From Gammaproteobacteria bacterium (GTDB lineage Bacteria > Pseudomonadota > Gammaproteobacteria > JAJDOJ01): a stretch of 6,779 nucleotides of DNA. Shown one piece after another: positions 1-5,756 of this stretch. Both the position numbers and the translations under genes were made by a program. The notes under the pieces were generated by a model. That model saw only the letters and a program-made list of their open reading frames with translations, was not told where the DNA came from and ran no database searches. Numbering within the stretch: position 1 is the stretch's first letter; each line of letters begins with the position of its first letter. The stretch spans positions 1-6,779 of the forward strand of contig JALVEU010000370.1 of the NCBI GenBank assembly GCA_027030565.1. Reading direction: 5' to 3'.

Positions 1-1130
1 AGGACGAGCTGGAGGCCGACCTCCGCGCCCATCAGTCCGATCCCAAATATCCACGCCCCGGCGAGGGTTGGCTGGACCGGCTCGCGGGCGAGCTGATTCC
101 GCGCATGCAGGCCGCCGGCGTGCGCAACCTCATCGTGCAGCCGCCCTGGGACAACGACGCCGTGCACCCGGAGAACCCCAACACCTCGGGGCACGCCGTG
201 CACGATCTGGTGGTGGCGCCCCTGTTCGGTGGCGAGGCTGCCCTGGGCCGCCTGGTGGCGGCGGCGCACGAGGCCGGGCTGCAGGTCACCCTGTGGTACC
301 CCAGCGCCCTGTCGCTGTTCTCGCCCCTGGTGCCCAAGCACCGGGACTGGATCTCGTGGCAGCGCATCGGCGTGCCCGACGACGGGCTCTGGGGCGACAT
401 CGTGGGCATGGACCCGCGCGCGGGCTGGAATGCCTATGCCATCGGCAAGCTGCGCGACCTGCACGCCGCCGTCCCCTTCGACGGGCTCTGGCTGGATTCC
501 TGGCCCTCGCTCAGCCGCATCGACTACGCGAACCCCGTCCCGCAGCCCGTGCTACCCGCCTCCATCGAGCTCCTGGCCGCCTTCTCGGCCCTGCCGGTCG
601 AGGACCTCGGCATCGAGGGCACGGGCCTTTTGGGCCGCTCCGAGCTCTACGGGGACTACGAGACGCCGGCCGGCCCACCCCATCCGAGCCCGGAGCAGGT
701 CCGGCAGCACGAGCGTCTGCGCGGCCACGAGTACATGCTGCTGCGCGGCAATGCGGGCACCTACCTGGACCTGCCCATGTACCACCGCGCCCTGGCCGCG
801 GGGGGCATGGTCAACATCGCCAACATGGACGAGGTGGACGCCCTGGGCGCGGCGGACCGCGACTGGCTGCGGCGCATCAACCTGGAGCACCGCAAGGTGG
901 TCGACCGCATGGACCACCGCCGGCTCCTGGTGCAGGACGGCCGGTGGCAGGGCGTGGCCTGGACCGACGAGGAGAGCGGCGACGTGGTGCTGTTCGCCTT
1001 CGAGGCGCTCACGCTCGAGCTGGGCGCCCGCGGCACCGCCGCGGACGTGAGCACGGGCGCCCAGACGACATTCGACGGGACCTTCACCGCCCAGCCGTGG
1101 CGCACGTACGTGCTGCGCGGTGCCCCCTGA
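1..1130 (+). CDS. Glycoside hydrolase-like TIM-barrel protein, 5' partial
   Basis: The reading frame is open from base 3 to the TGA at 1128-1130, giving 375 visible residues; the true start lies left of the window, and the ATG at 105 is only internal. Alternating strand-helix text fits a (beta/alpha)8 barrel: a strand ending in VTLWYP (visible residues about 93-100) and FDGLWLDSWPS (about 159-169). The latter resembles the nucleophile strand of GH31/GH36-type glycosidases, with Asp165 as candidate. An Asp/Glu-rich stretch (IEGTG to LYGDYE, about 203-220) may hold a second acid. After about residue 310 the sequence looks like an all-beta C-terminal domain, as in many clan GH-D or GH13-like enzymes. 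Sugar substrate and family are not determinable. No signal peptide can be judged. It converges with the next gene. It could instead be a non-catalytic barrel protein. Confidence 0.6.
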   Translation, partial: DELEADLRAHQSDPKYPRPGEGWLDRLAGELIPRMQAAGVRNLIVQPPWDNDAVHPENPNTSGHAVHDLVVAPLFGGEAALGRLVAAAHEAGLQVTLWYPSALSLFSPLVPKHRDWISWQRIGVPDDGLWGDIVGMDPRAGWNAYAIGKLRDLHAAVPFDGLWLDSWPSLSRIDYANPVPQPVLPASIELLAAFSALPVEDLGIEGTGLLGRSELYGDYETPAGPPHPSPEQVRQHERLRGHEYMLLRGNAGTYLDLPMYHRALAAGGMVNIANMDEVDALGAADRDWLRRINLEHRKVVDRMDHRRLLVQDGRWQGVAWTDEESGDVVLFAFEALTLELGARGTAADVSTGAQTTFDGTFTAQPWRTYVLRGAP

Positions 1131-1154
1131 GTCTGTTGCCGGGGGCAGGGCGAG

Positions 1155-1185
1155 GCGGCCCGCGCAGCGGTCGTGCGCGGGCCGC
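1155..1185. terminator. Perfect hairpin between convergent genes, possible bidirectional terminator
   Basis: Bases 1155-1166 and 1174-1185 are perfect 12-base reverse complements around a 7-base loop. The hairpin sits in the 72-bp gap between two converging genes, 25 bases after the left stop and 18 bases past the right stop. Neither strand has a T-tract after the stem, so it is not a canonical intrinsic terminator. It may act as a 3' end stabiliser or as part of Rho-dependent termination from both sides. Confidence 0.5.
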
Positions 1186-1202
1186 TCGGGCGGTGTGGGC
1201 AC

Positions 1203-3107
1203 TCAGCCTGGCGGATTCATGGCTGCCACCGCATCGAGGAAACGCAAGCCTTCGGCCGTGACGCTGCTCTTGCCCACCAGGCCCGCGAGTCTTGCGATGT
1301 GCAAGGCCTGGCGGAAGGCCTCTGGCGTCAGACCCGCGTGTGCGCGGGCCGCTTCCATTTGGCGGGGCAGAACACGGATCTTGCGCTCCGCTTCGTAGAG
1401 CGTGCCCACCTCGGCCAGTGCCTGTACGGCGCGATAGAGCACCGGATGGATGGGATTGGCCAGCCCGGGCTGTACGCCCGAGAGGGCCTCGCGCATGAGC
1501 CGTCCCGCGCGGGTGAGGACCACATTGCCGTCGGGGAGGAGCTGCAATAGGTGGCGTGCCTCCAGCGTCTGCAGGGCCCAGTGGAGCTTCTCCGGCACCA
1601 TGCGTCCCTGCAGTGCCGCCTCCACGGCCGTCACCGAGCTGCCGCCGCCTACGGCATGCAAGATGTCGATCTCGAGTATGGTGATGTGTGGAAGGCGGCG
1701 GATGCGGTGGGCGAGCTCCCCGAACAATCGCCCCTTCTGCGTGGCGCCGAAGGGACCCAGCAGGCCGGCGGCGCGGCCGATTTCGACCCACTGACGGTTC
1801 GGCGCCGCAAACTCCAGATCCGCATGATTGATGGCCTTCACACCCAGGCCTGGCACTGACGCGGGCTCGTCGCCCAAGGCCTCGAGCACCCGCTCGGCAT
1901 GGTCAGTGAGTCGATAGACCTCGCGGTCGTTCAGACTCTCGGTACGAACCAGATCGAAGGCCTCCAGGAGGTACAGGTCGCTCACCAGGCTGAAGTTGCG
2001 TTCGTACCAGGCATCGAGATCGCGGGCCCTTTGGTAATCCACGGCGATCTTGCGATACCGCCGCGGCATATCTTCCAGATTCGGCCAGCGCTCGATCAGG
2101 GCCTTGTAGCGCGCCTTCTGGCGCTCGATCATCTCGCGGCGCAGCGTCGGCGCGTCGGGGAAGATCTCCGGGTTGCCCGCGTGCGCCTCCCATAGATGCC
2201 GCAAGGTGAACAGCACCACGGCGCCATCCTCTTCCAGATGGAAGCTCCACACCTCCGTTCCGGCCGGATCGCTCCAGCGCCGGTAGAGTCGCAATGCCCA
2301 CTCGCCACCCTCGGTCGGCTCACCCTGCGCGTTCAGGTAGCCGAGGCTCTGCAGGGTGACCAGCGCCGACTCCGGGATGGTCGCCCCGTCGGCCTGTGCG
2401 GCGAGCTGCTCCAGCATCGGCACATCGAGCACCAGGCCCTCGCGGCCGAAGCCGGCGCGCTGCAGGGTCTCTTGGAGCAGGCGGCCGAGGCCGGTGAGGA
2501 TGACGATGTCGGAGTCCGGCACGCTGTAGGCCAGTACGCGCATGGCCTCCAGCTCGCGCTTCTCGTCCGCGTCGAGGCGCAGCTGCATGGCCTCCATGGG
2601 GCCGGACGGCAGGGCGCGGATCCTGTCGGCCAGGGCGGCGTCGACGGCGAGCTTGGGCCGGACCGCGTGGAACACCGACAGTGCGGTCTCACCCGCCTCG
2701 CTCAGCACCTCGGTCTCCCGCTTGCGTTCGCGGTCGTGTACCCGGTGCATGAGACCCCGGGCTTGGAGTGCCTCGCGGCCGAACGGCCCCACTTGGCCCG
2801 CGAGTCGAGCATCCTCCAGCAAGGTGAGGACCTCGCTGCCGAGCCATCGCCAGCCCGCGGCCCAGTCCTCGGGGGACGGGCAAGCACCGGCGTTCACCAC
2901 CGCATCGAGCGCCATGGCGAGCTGTCTTCCATGGTAGGTCAGGCGATGCCTCAGCGGGCCGTCCAGCGAGACCAGTCCCTGCCGCTCCAGCTCGGTGACG
3001 GTCTGCCGCTGTACGTTGGCCACTGCACAGGAGGCGCCCTCGCCGTGGCTGCTCTCGTGTTCCAGCAGATCCCTCAGAATCCGGGCGTGTTCGGTCTGGA
3101 TCAACAT
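1203..3107 (-). CDS. DUF505-like protein with repeated winged-helix-like units
   Basis: This 634-residue soluble protein has no membrane segment or signal peptide. It resembles, from memory, the uncharacterised DUF505 family; I could not search to confirm. A recurring pattern is visible: an amphipathic helix ending in 'L...GL/GY', a short turn, then 'LT..G..L' leading into another helix. It appears near residues 35-67, 112-145, 248-275, 378-410, 435-463, 509-542 and 598-628, with a weaker copy near 189-212. This is the text expected of winged helix-turn-helix units, so nucleic acid or protein binding is plausible but unproven. The ATG at 3107 is chosen because a GGGGAG/GAAGG stretch lies just upstream and the N-terminus enters the first unit directly. 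It begins 21 bases after the hdeD-like stop, so the two probably form an operon. Enzymatic motifs are not evident. Confidence 0.85.
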   Translation of the reverse strand: MLIQTEHARILRDLLEHESSHGEGASCAVANVQRQTVTELERQGLVSLDGPLRHRLTYHGRQLAMALDAVVNAGACPSPEDWAAGWRWLGSEVLTLLEDARLAGQVGPFGREALQARGLMHRVHDRERKRETEVLSEAGETALSVFHAVRPKLAVDAALADRIRALPSGPMEAMQLRLDADEKRELEAMRVLAYSVPDSDIVILTGLGRLLQETLQRAGFGREGLVLDVPMLEQLAAQADGATIPESALVTLQSLGYLNAQGEPTEGGEWALRLYRRWSDPAGTEVWSFHLEEDGAVVLFTLRHLWEAHAGNPEIFPDAPTLRREMIERQKARYKALIERWPNLEDMPRRYRKIAVDYQRARDLDAWYERNFSLVSDLYLLEAFDLVRTESLNDREVYRLTDHAERVLEALGDEPASVPGLGVKAINHADLEFAAPNRQWVEIGRAAGLLGPFGATQKGRLFGELAHRIRRLPHITILEIDILHAVGGGSSVTAVEAALQGRMVPEKLHWALQTLEARHLLQLLPDGNVVLTRAGRLMREALSGVQPGLANPIHPVLYRAVQALAEVGTLYEAERKIRVLPRQMEAARAHAGLTPEAFRQALHIARLAGLVGKSSVTAEGLRFLDAVAAMNPPG

Positions 3108-3128
3108 GTCGACCTTCGCTCCCCAGGC

Positions 3129-3713
3129 TCAGCCGGCGGCGGCCGGGACCGACTCACCCCGGGCTGCCTTACGAATGGCGAAGGCGGCGAACACCAGCAG
3201 CCAGCCGTTCATGATCATCTCCACGGAGACGAGCAGCCCGATGACCCAGAGCCCCGAGATCGGCCAGTGGAGCGTGATGATCAAGGCCAGGGCGAGCTCG
3301 ATGATGCCCGAGACCGCATGCCAGGCCGCCTCACCGCGCGCCTCGTTACGCCGCTGCCACGCGTGCGTGAGTCGGATGGCGCCCATGGCGGCGAACAAGC
3401 CGGCGATCATCAAGGTCAGGCCCGCCGAGGCGGCCACGGGATCGTAGGCGATGAGCAGTCCCATGCCGATGTAGATCAGGGCGATGAGCAGATTCTCCAG
3501 CCGTGTGCCCTTGCGGCGGTCCTGCTTGCGGAACACCTCGATACCGTGCAGTACGCCGCCTGCGATGAGGAAGCCTCCGAACAAGAGCACGCTCGCCAAC
3601 GTCACGAAGACGCTGAGATACAGGCCCACCGTGCCCAGCACGATGAGCAGCAGCCCGAAGGCCAGCGTCACCCGCCAGTCGGGGAGGGTGGAATCAGGGG
3701 TCGATGCAGTCAT
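3129..3713 (-). CDS. HdeD-family (DUF308) six-helix membrane protein
   Basis: A 194-residue inner membrane protein. Six hydrophobic segments are visible at about residues 16-33, 36-58, 73-92, 96-116, 130-150 and 153-180, separated by short basic loops such as FRKQDRRKGTR (61-71) and QRRNEARGE. This layout and the glycine-rich helices match the HdeD/DUF308 family; Escherichia coli HdeD contributes to acid resistance, and the role here is inferred only. The start is the ATG at 3713, preceded by GGAGGAG nine bases away. An in-frame ATG at 3731 overlaps that Shine-Dalgarno sequence and would add six residues (MEEKTT), so it is rejected. The gene follows closely behind an intrinsic terminator at 3745-3783 and leads into the DUF505-like gene 21 bases downstream. 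Confidence 0.88.
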   Translation of the reverse strand: MTASTPDSTLPDWRVTLAFGLLLIVLGTVGLYLSVFVTLASVLLFGGFLIAGGVLHGIEVFRKQDRRKGTRLENLLIALIYIGMGLLIAYDPVAASAGLTLMIAGLFAAMGAIRLTHAWQRRNEARGEAAWHAVSGIIELALALIITLHWPISGLWVIGLLVSVEMIMNGWLLVFAAFAIRKAARGESVPAAAG

Positions 3714-3728
3714 GGTCGTTTTCTCCTC
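3714..3728 (-). promoter_or_regulatory. Shine-Dalgarno that decides the hdeD-like start
   Basis: Read on the minus strand, GGAGGAG is followed by AAAACGACC and then ATG at 3713. The nine-base spacing is workable and the match to the anti-Shine-Dalgarno is strong. Because the upstream in-frame ATG (3731) reads directly into this motif, the shorter protein is favoured. Confidence 0.8.
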
Positions 3729-3744
3729 CATTTGCTATACGGAC

Positions 3745-3783
3745 AAAAAAAGGGGCACAGCGGGCGGATACCGCTGCGCCCCT
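3745..3783 (-). terminator. Intrinsic terminator just upstream of the hdeD-like gene
   Basis: On the minus strand, bases 3782-3771 pair with 3763-3752 to form a 12-bp GC-rich stem with one G-U wobble (3777/3757) and a 7-base loop. Seven T residues follow (3751-3745). On the plus strand the wobble becomes an A-C mismatch and no T-tract follows, so direction is clear. The T-tract ends only about 31 bases before the hdeD-like ATG. It either ends transcripts from the upstream gene at 3936-4643 or works as an attenuator in the hdeD leader. Confidence 0.85.
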
Positions 3784-3935
3784 GGGTTGCGCGTTTCCCG
3801 GTCGCGTGGCCTCACCGGGCGGACGACCGGAGCACCGGGCGGTGGCGACAGGCTCACCTCCCGAGCGTAGGGCTTGAGATGGATCCGGTACCGGTGGGTT
3901 TCAACCCCTCGAACCCTGAATCATTCGAAATTCGT
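3784..3935 (-). other. Intergenic or leader region with short repeats and hairpins
   Basis: No gene is evident in this stretch between the stop at 3936 and the terminator. It holds CACCGGGCGG twice on the plus strand (3813-3822 and 3833-3842), exactly 20 bases apart. A 7-bp perfect hairpin also forms (3798-3804 with 3824-3830). Near 3897-3907 there is a small GGGTT/AACCC inverted repeat. The region could be the leader of the hdeD-like operon or a short RNA ending at the terminator. No known riboswitch class was recognised and no convincing promoter was found. Confidence 0.35.
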
Positions 3936-4643
3936 TCAATTCAGTGCATCGAGAATCTGATCCATTTTCTCCGCACGGTTCAGCTCGAACAGGGCCAGGG
4001 TCGGCACCACCCAGCTCACCCGGTACCGGCGCTTGCGATCCTTGTTTTCCCCGAAGTAGGCCATGGTCACGCGTCCGCTGCCCAGCTCCCGTTCGAGGCT
4101 CCGCGCCTCGCGCAGGAAGTGACGGAACCCCGCCGGCAGCCGCTCGTACGGCTGGGCGCGGCCGACCTGCCCGCGTGCGCGCACCAGCTCGGTGAGCCGG
4201 CCCACGTTCTCCAGGGCGCCGACCAGTGCACTCAGGCCGTGCTTGGAGAGGTAGTAGAGCAACAGCTCCGCTGCCGGCACCCGGGCCAGGGGTCGCCCGT
4301 CCTCCGCCTCGGTGAGGGACAGGGCCAGCCACGCCGTCCCGTCCACCGTCTCGATGCTGCCGGTGAGGCGCGTCCCGCGCGGTAGGGTGTCCAGCACCGC
4401 ATCCACTTCGAAGCTTTCCCCCTCGGCCTGGTAGCGGTCCCCCGCGCGGCGCCGGTCTTCCACCTCCGCCAGGAAATGGCTGGGATGCCCATCCCGGCGA
4501 CCGGCGATCAAGTCATAGCCCCAGCGCTTCAGGTCCCGATACTGAAACTCAATTTCGGTCGGCGGTACGCCCACCGTTTCGAACACCAAGGTCTCCAGCA
4601 CCATGGCGTGCTTGATCTCGAAAGCCTTTGCTCGCTTGCCCAT
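3936..4643 (-). CDS. Uncharacterised 235-residue soluble protein
   Basis: I do not recognise this family. The protein has no membrane segment, signal peptide or obvious catalytic motif. The N-terminal part (about 1-130) looks like mixed alpha/beta sequence with charged strands, including EIEFQYRDLKRWGYDLIAG and an acidic-basic AEVEDRRRAGDRY segment. The middle (about 125-190) is helical with LLLYYLSKHG and a REARSLEREL stretch. The C-terminus has a basic ENKDRKRRYRVSW strand followed by a final helix ending DQILDALN. The start at 4643 is secure: AAGGAGGTGA sits three bases upstream, nearly the full anti-Shine-Dalgarno complement. Codon use is GC3-rich like its neighbours, so it appears to be a real gene. 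An intrinsic terminator lies about 36 bases upstream, so it may be controlled by read-through or have its own promoter that I cannot place. Confidence 0.8.
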   Translation of the reverse strand: MGKRAKAFEIKHAMVLETLVFETVGVPPTEIEFQYRDLKRWGYDLIAGRRDGHPSHFLAEVEDRRRAGDRYQAEGESFEVDAVLDTLPRGTRLTGSIETVDGTAWLALSLTEAEDGRPLARVPAAELLLYYLSKHGLSALVGALENVGRLTELVRARGQVGRAQPYERLPAGFRHFLREARSLERELGSGRVTMAYFGENKDRKRRYRVSWVVPTLALFELNRAEKMDQILDALN

Positions 4644-4656
4644 CGATCACCTCCTT
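4644..4656 (-). promoter_or_regulatory. Near-consensus Shine-Dalgarno sequence
   Basis: The minus strand reads AAGGAGGTGATCG immediately before the ATG at 4643. This is close to the maximal complement to the 16S rRNA 3' end and predicts strong translation initiation. It fixes the start of the uncharacterised gene at 3936-4643. Confidence 0.85.
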
Positions 4657-4679
4657 AGCTTCTTGCCCAATGCCACATG

Positions 4680-4702
4680 AAAAAACCCGGCGCGCAGCCG
4701 GG
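4680..4702 (-). terminator. Intrinsic terminator upstream of the uncharacterised gene
   Basis: On the minus strand CCCGGC (4702-4697 reading leftward) pairs with GCCGGG (4691-4686) around a 5-base TGCGC loop, followed by six T residues (4685-4680). Outer bases CATGAA and TTCATG can extend the pairing. It lies 330 bases past the antitoxin stop and only 36 bases before the ATG at 4643, so it may close the toxin-antitoxin transcript or act as an attenuator. Confidence 0.8.
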
Positions 4703-4703
4703 C

Positions 4704-5031
4704 CTGCTTCATGACTTGGGTTGGGCTGGTGGGCTTTCAAGGGGACCTCTTCCACGGAGCACGGAGGAGGCCGTCGACCCGTTCAACTCGGGCGGGCTCC
4801 AGACCGATGCCAGCACTGGATGCCGGTTCATCCATGGAGCATCATGGAGCGATCGTCTCGCTCGTGCTGCGCTGGTGGTCTTGCTGCCAGAACCAATCCG
4901 TCGGGGGCGTAACGCTCACCAAAGCCCCTGGAGTCGTATCGCAAGAAGGGCGAGCGCCGCGTCGGCCTGTTCGATGAGATGGAGTGACAGAATCATTCCG
5001 GGAGAAGGGGGCGACTCCAGCAGCCCTGAAG
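4704..5031. other. Gene-poor gap with no convincing coding region
   Basis: Open frames occur on both strands, but none has a Shine-Dalgarno sequence plus protein-like composition. Short local duplications are present: GATGCC twice and CATGGAGC twice between about 4805 and 4850. A brief plus-strand stretch ending in a stop at 4985-4987 reads like the tail of a real protein but is only 24 codons long and follows a stop. The gap is probably degraded sequence and the 3' trailer of the toxin-antitoxin operon. Confidence 0.4.
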
Positions 5032-5346
5032 CTACGCGGCTTGACGTCCATCCGGCTCCGCAACCAGACGCACTCCCAGCGCCCGCATCACCCTCAGCAC
5101 CGTATCGAAACGCGGTGAAGCGCCCTCGCGCAGCGCCCGGTAGAGCGCCTCGCGCGCCAGGCCGGATTCGCGGGCGATCTCCGTCATGCCACGCGCGCGG
5201 GCAATGGTTCCCAGCGCCTCGATCACCGCGCCTGGGTCGTCCTCCTCCAGCACGGCAGACAGGTAGCCTGCAATATCTTCGGCATCGCGTAGGTACTCCG
5301 CTGGATCGAAATCCGGCAGCTCTGAGACGCGAATCTGTTCGCTCAT
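5032..5346 (-). CDS. Addiction-module antidote protein (HigA-like, COG3636 type)
   Basis: A 104-residue DNA-binding antitoxin. The first 30 or so residues carry the FDPAEYLRDAEDIAGYLSAV pattern typical of this antidote family. Residues about 53-75 form a helix-turn-helix (ARGMTEIARESGLAREALYR), followed by 'F.TVLRVMRALGVRL' near 80-94. In this family the antitoxin neutralises a RelE/HigB-type RNase and represses its own operon. The ATG at 5346 is preceded by GGAGG inside the end of the toxin frame, and only three bases separate the toxin stop from this start, so translation is coupled. Toxin first, antidote second is the usual order. The gene appears intact although its toxin partner looks broken. 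Confidence 0.88.
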   Translation of the reverse strand: MSEQIRVSELPDFDPAEYLRDAEDIAGYLSAVLEEDDPGAVIEALGTIARARGMTEIARESGLAREALYRALREGASPRFDTVLRVMRALGVRLVAEPDGRQAA

Positions 5347-5349
5347 GGG

Positions 5350-5633
5350 TCAATCCTCCAGGGTCTTAGCCAGCGCAATGGCGCGTTCGATGTCCCGTTG
5401 TTGAGTGGACTTGTCACCACCGCACAGCATCACAATCAGCGCCTCGCCGCGCTGGGTGTAGTACATACGCCAGCCGGGACCGAAAAACTCCCGCATCTCG
5501 AAGATACCCTCGCCAACTCGTTTAACATCCCCCAGATTGCCACTTGCGGCGCGCTCCAGATGGCCTCGCGTCCCCCGGCCTTTCAGGCCATCCAGCCACT
5601 CGGCGGACTCGGGCGTCTGCTTGATCCGGACAT
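5350..5633 (-). pseudogene. Frameshifted RelE/HigB-like toxin (COG3657, Gp49-like)
   Basis: Reading back from the TGA at 5350-5352 gives a clear toxin of the phage Gp49-like/addiction-killer family: VRIKQTPESAEWLDGLKGR at the N-terminus, then GNLGDVKRVGEGIFEMREFF, then GWRMYYTQRGEALIVMLCGG and DKSTQQRDIERAIALAK. These toxins are RNases of the RelE superfamily. This frame contains no ATG, GTG or TTG before a stop at about 5659. In the neighbouring frame an ATG at 5633-5631 has a good AAGGA Shine-Dalgarno five bases upstream, and restoring one base straight after it would give an expected 94-residue M-x-R-I-K-Q-T-P start. So one base appears lost at codon 2. A sequencing error or an unusual start codon remain possible. 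Confidence 0.75.
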
Positions 5634-5641
5634 GCGTTCCT

Positions 5642-5660
5642 TGTAAACCGTTCGGTTACA
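5642..5660. promoter_or_regulatory. Palindromic operator candidate of the toxin-antitoxin operon
   Basis: The plus strand contains TGTAAACCGTTCGGTTACA, an imperfect palindrome: AACCG-TT-CGGTT is perfect, and the outer TGTA/TACA arms continue it after a one-base offset. It lies nine bases upstream of the toxin ATG, where a core promoter or operator would be. Antitoxins of this family usually repress by binding such palindromes. A weak promoter match, TTGGGC with a 17-base spacer to TTTACA, overlaps it on the minus strand. Confidence 0.4.
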
Positions 5661-5756
5661 GCAAGCCCAAGGCGGAACCCGTTCGCCGCCGCGGACCTGG
5701 CCGGTCACTATGACGTGGCGGCAGGAGGTGGCCTGCTGCCCGGCGAGGGCGGCTGA
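5661..5756 (+). pseudogene. 3' tail of a phage structural gene, possibly portal
   Basis: A frame ending at the TGA in 5754-5756 reads NPFAAADLAGHYDVAAGGG and overlaps the next ATG as TGATG, the usual arrangement of coupled phage genes. Its third positions are mostly G or C. In Mu-like phages a DUF935-type portal gene precedes the gpF gene, so a portal tail is the best guess. This frame is open only back to a stop at 5622-5624 and there runs antisense to the toxin, so the gene body is missing. A second frame over the same bases, FGYSKPKAEPVRRRG ending at the TGA in 5711-5713, also reads plausibly as a protein tail; I cannot decide between them. Confidence 0.35.

Noticed and set aside
68..1261. 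397-codon open frame on the plus strand overlapping the barrel protein
   Set aside because: Ala/Arg/Gly/Pro-rich shadow of the real frame; no protein-like pattern.
1084..1791. 235-codon minus-strand frame overlapping the DUF505-like C-terminus
   Set aside because: Arg/Pro/Gly-rich shadow, out of frame with the better supported gene.
3714..3731. Upstream ATG of the hdeD-like gene adding MEEKTT
   Set aside because: The added codons are the Shine-Dalgarno sequence of the downstream ATG.
3896..3916. GGTTCGA on the minus strand considered as a tRNA T-loop
   Set aside because: The flanking bases do not pair as a T-stem and no acceptor or anticodon arm is present.
2196..4385. 729-codon open frame on the plus strand
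   Set aside because: It runs antisense across three well-supported minus-strand genes and their terminator, has no ribosome binding site, and reads as low-complexity Gln/Arg/His-rich shadow sequence typical of GC-rich DNA.
4796..4850. GATGCC and CATGGAGC short duplications, considered as CRISPR or attachment-site repeats
   Set aside because: Only two short copies of each with no regular spacers and no partner copy elsewhere in the window.
4677..5369. 230-codon plus-strand frame covering the gap and the antitoxin region
   Set aside because: Antisense to the recognised antitoxin over half its length, with no ribosome binding site. Its first codons are the terminator A-tract and stem.
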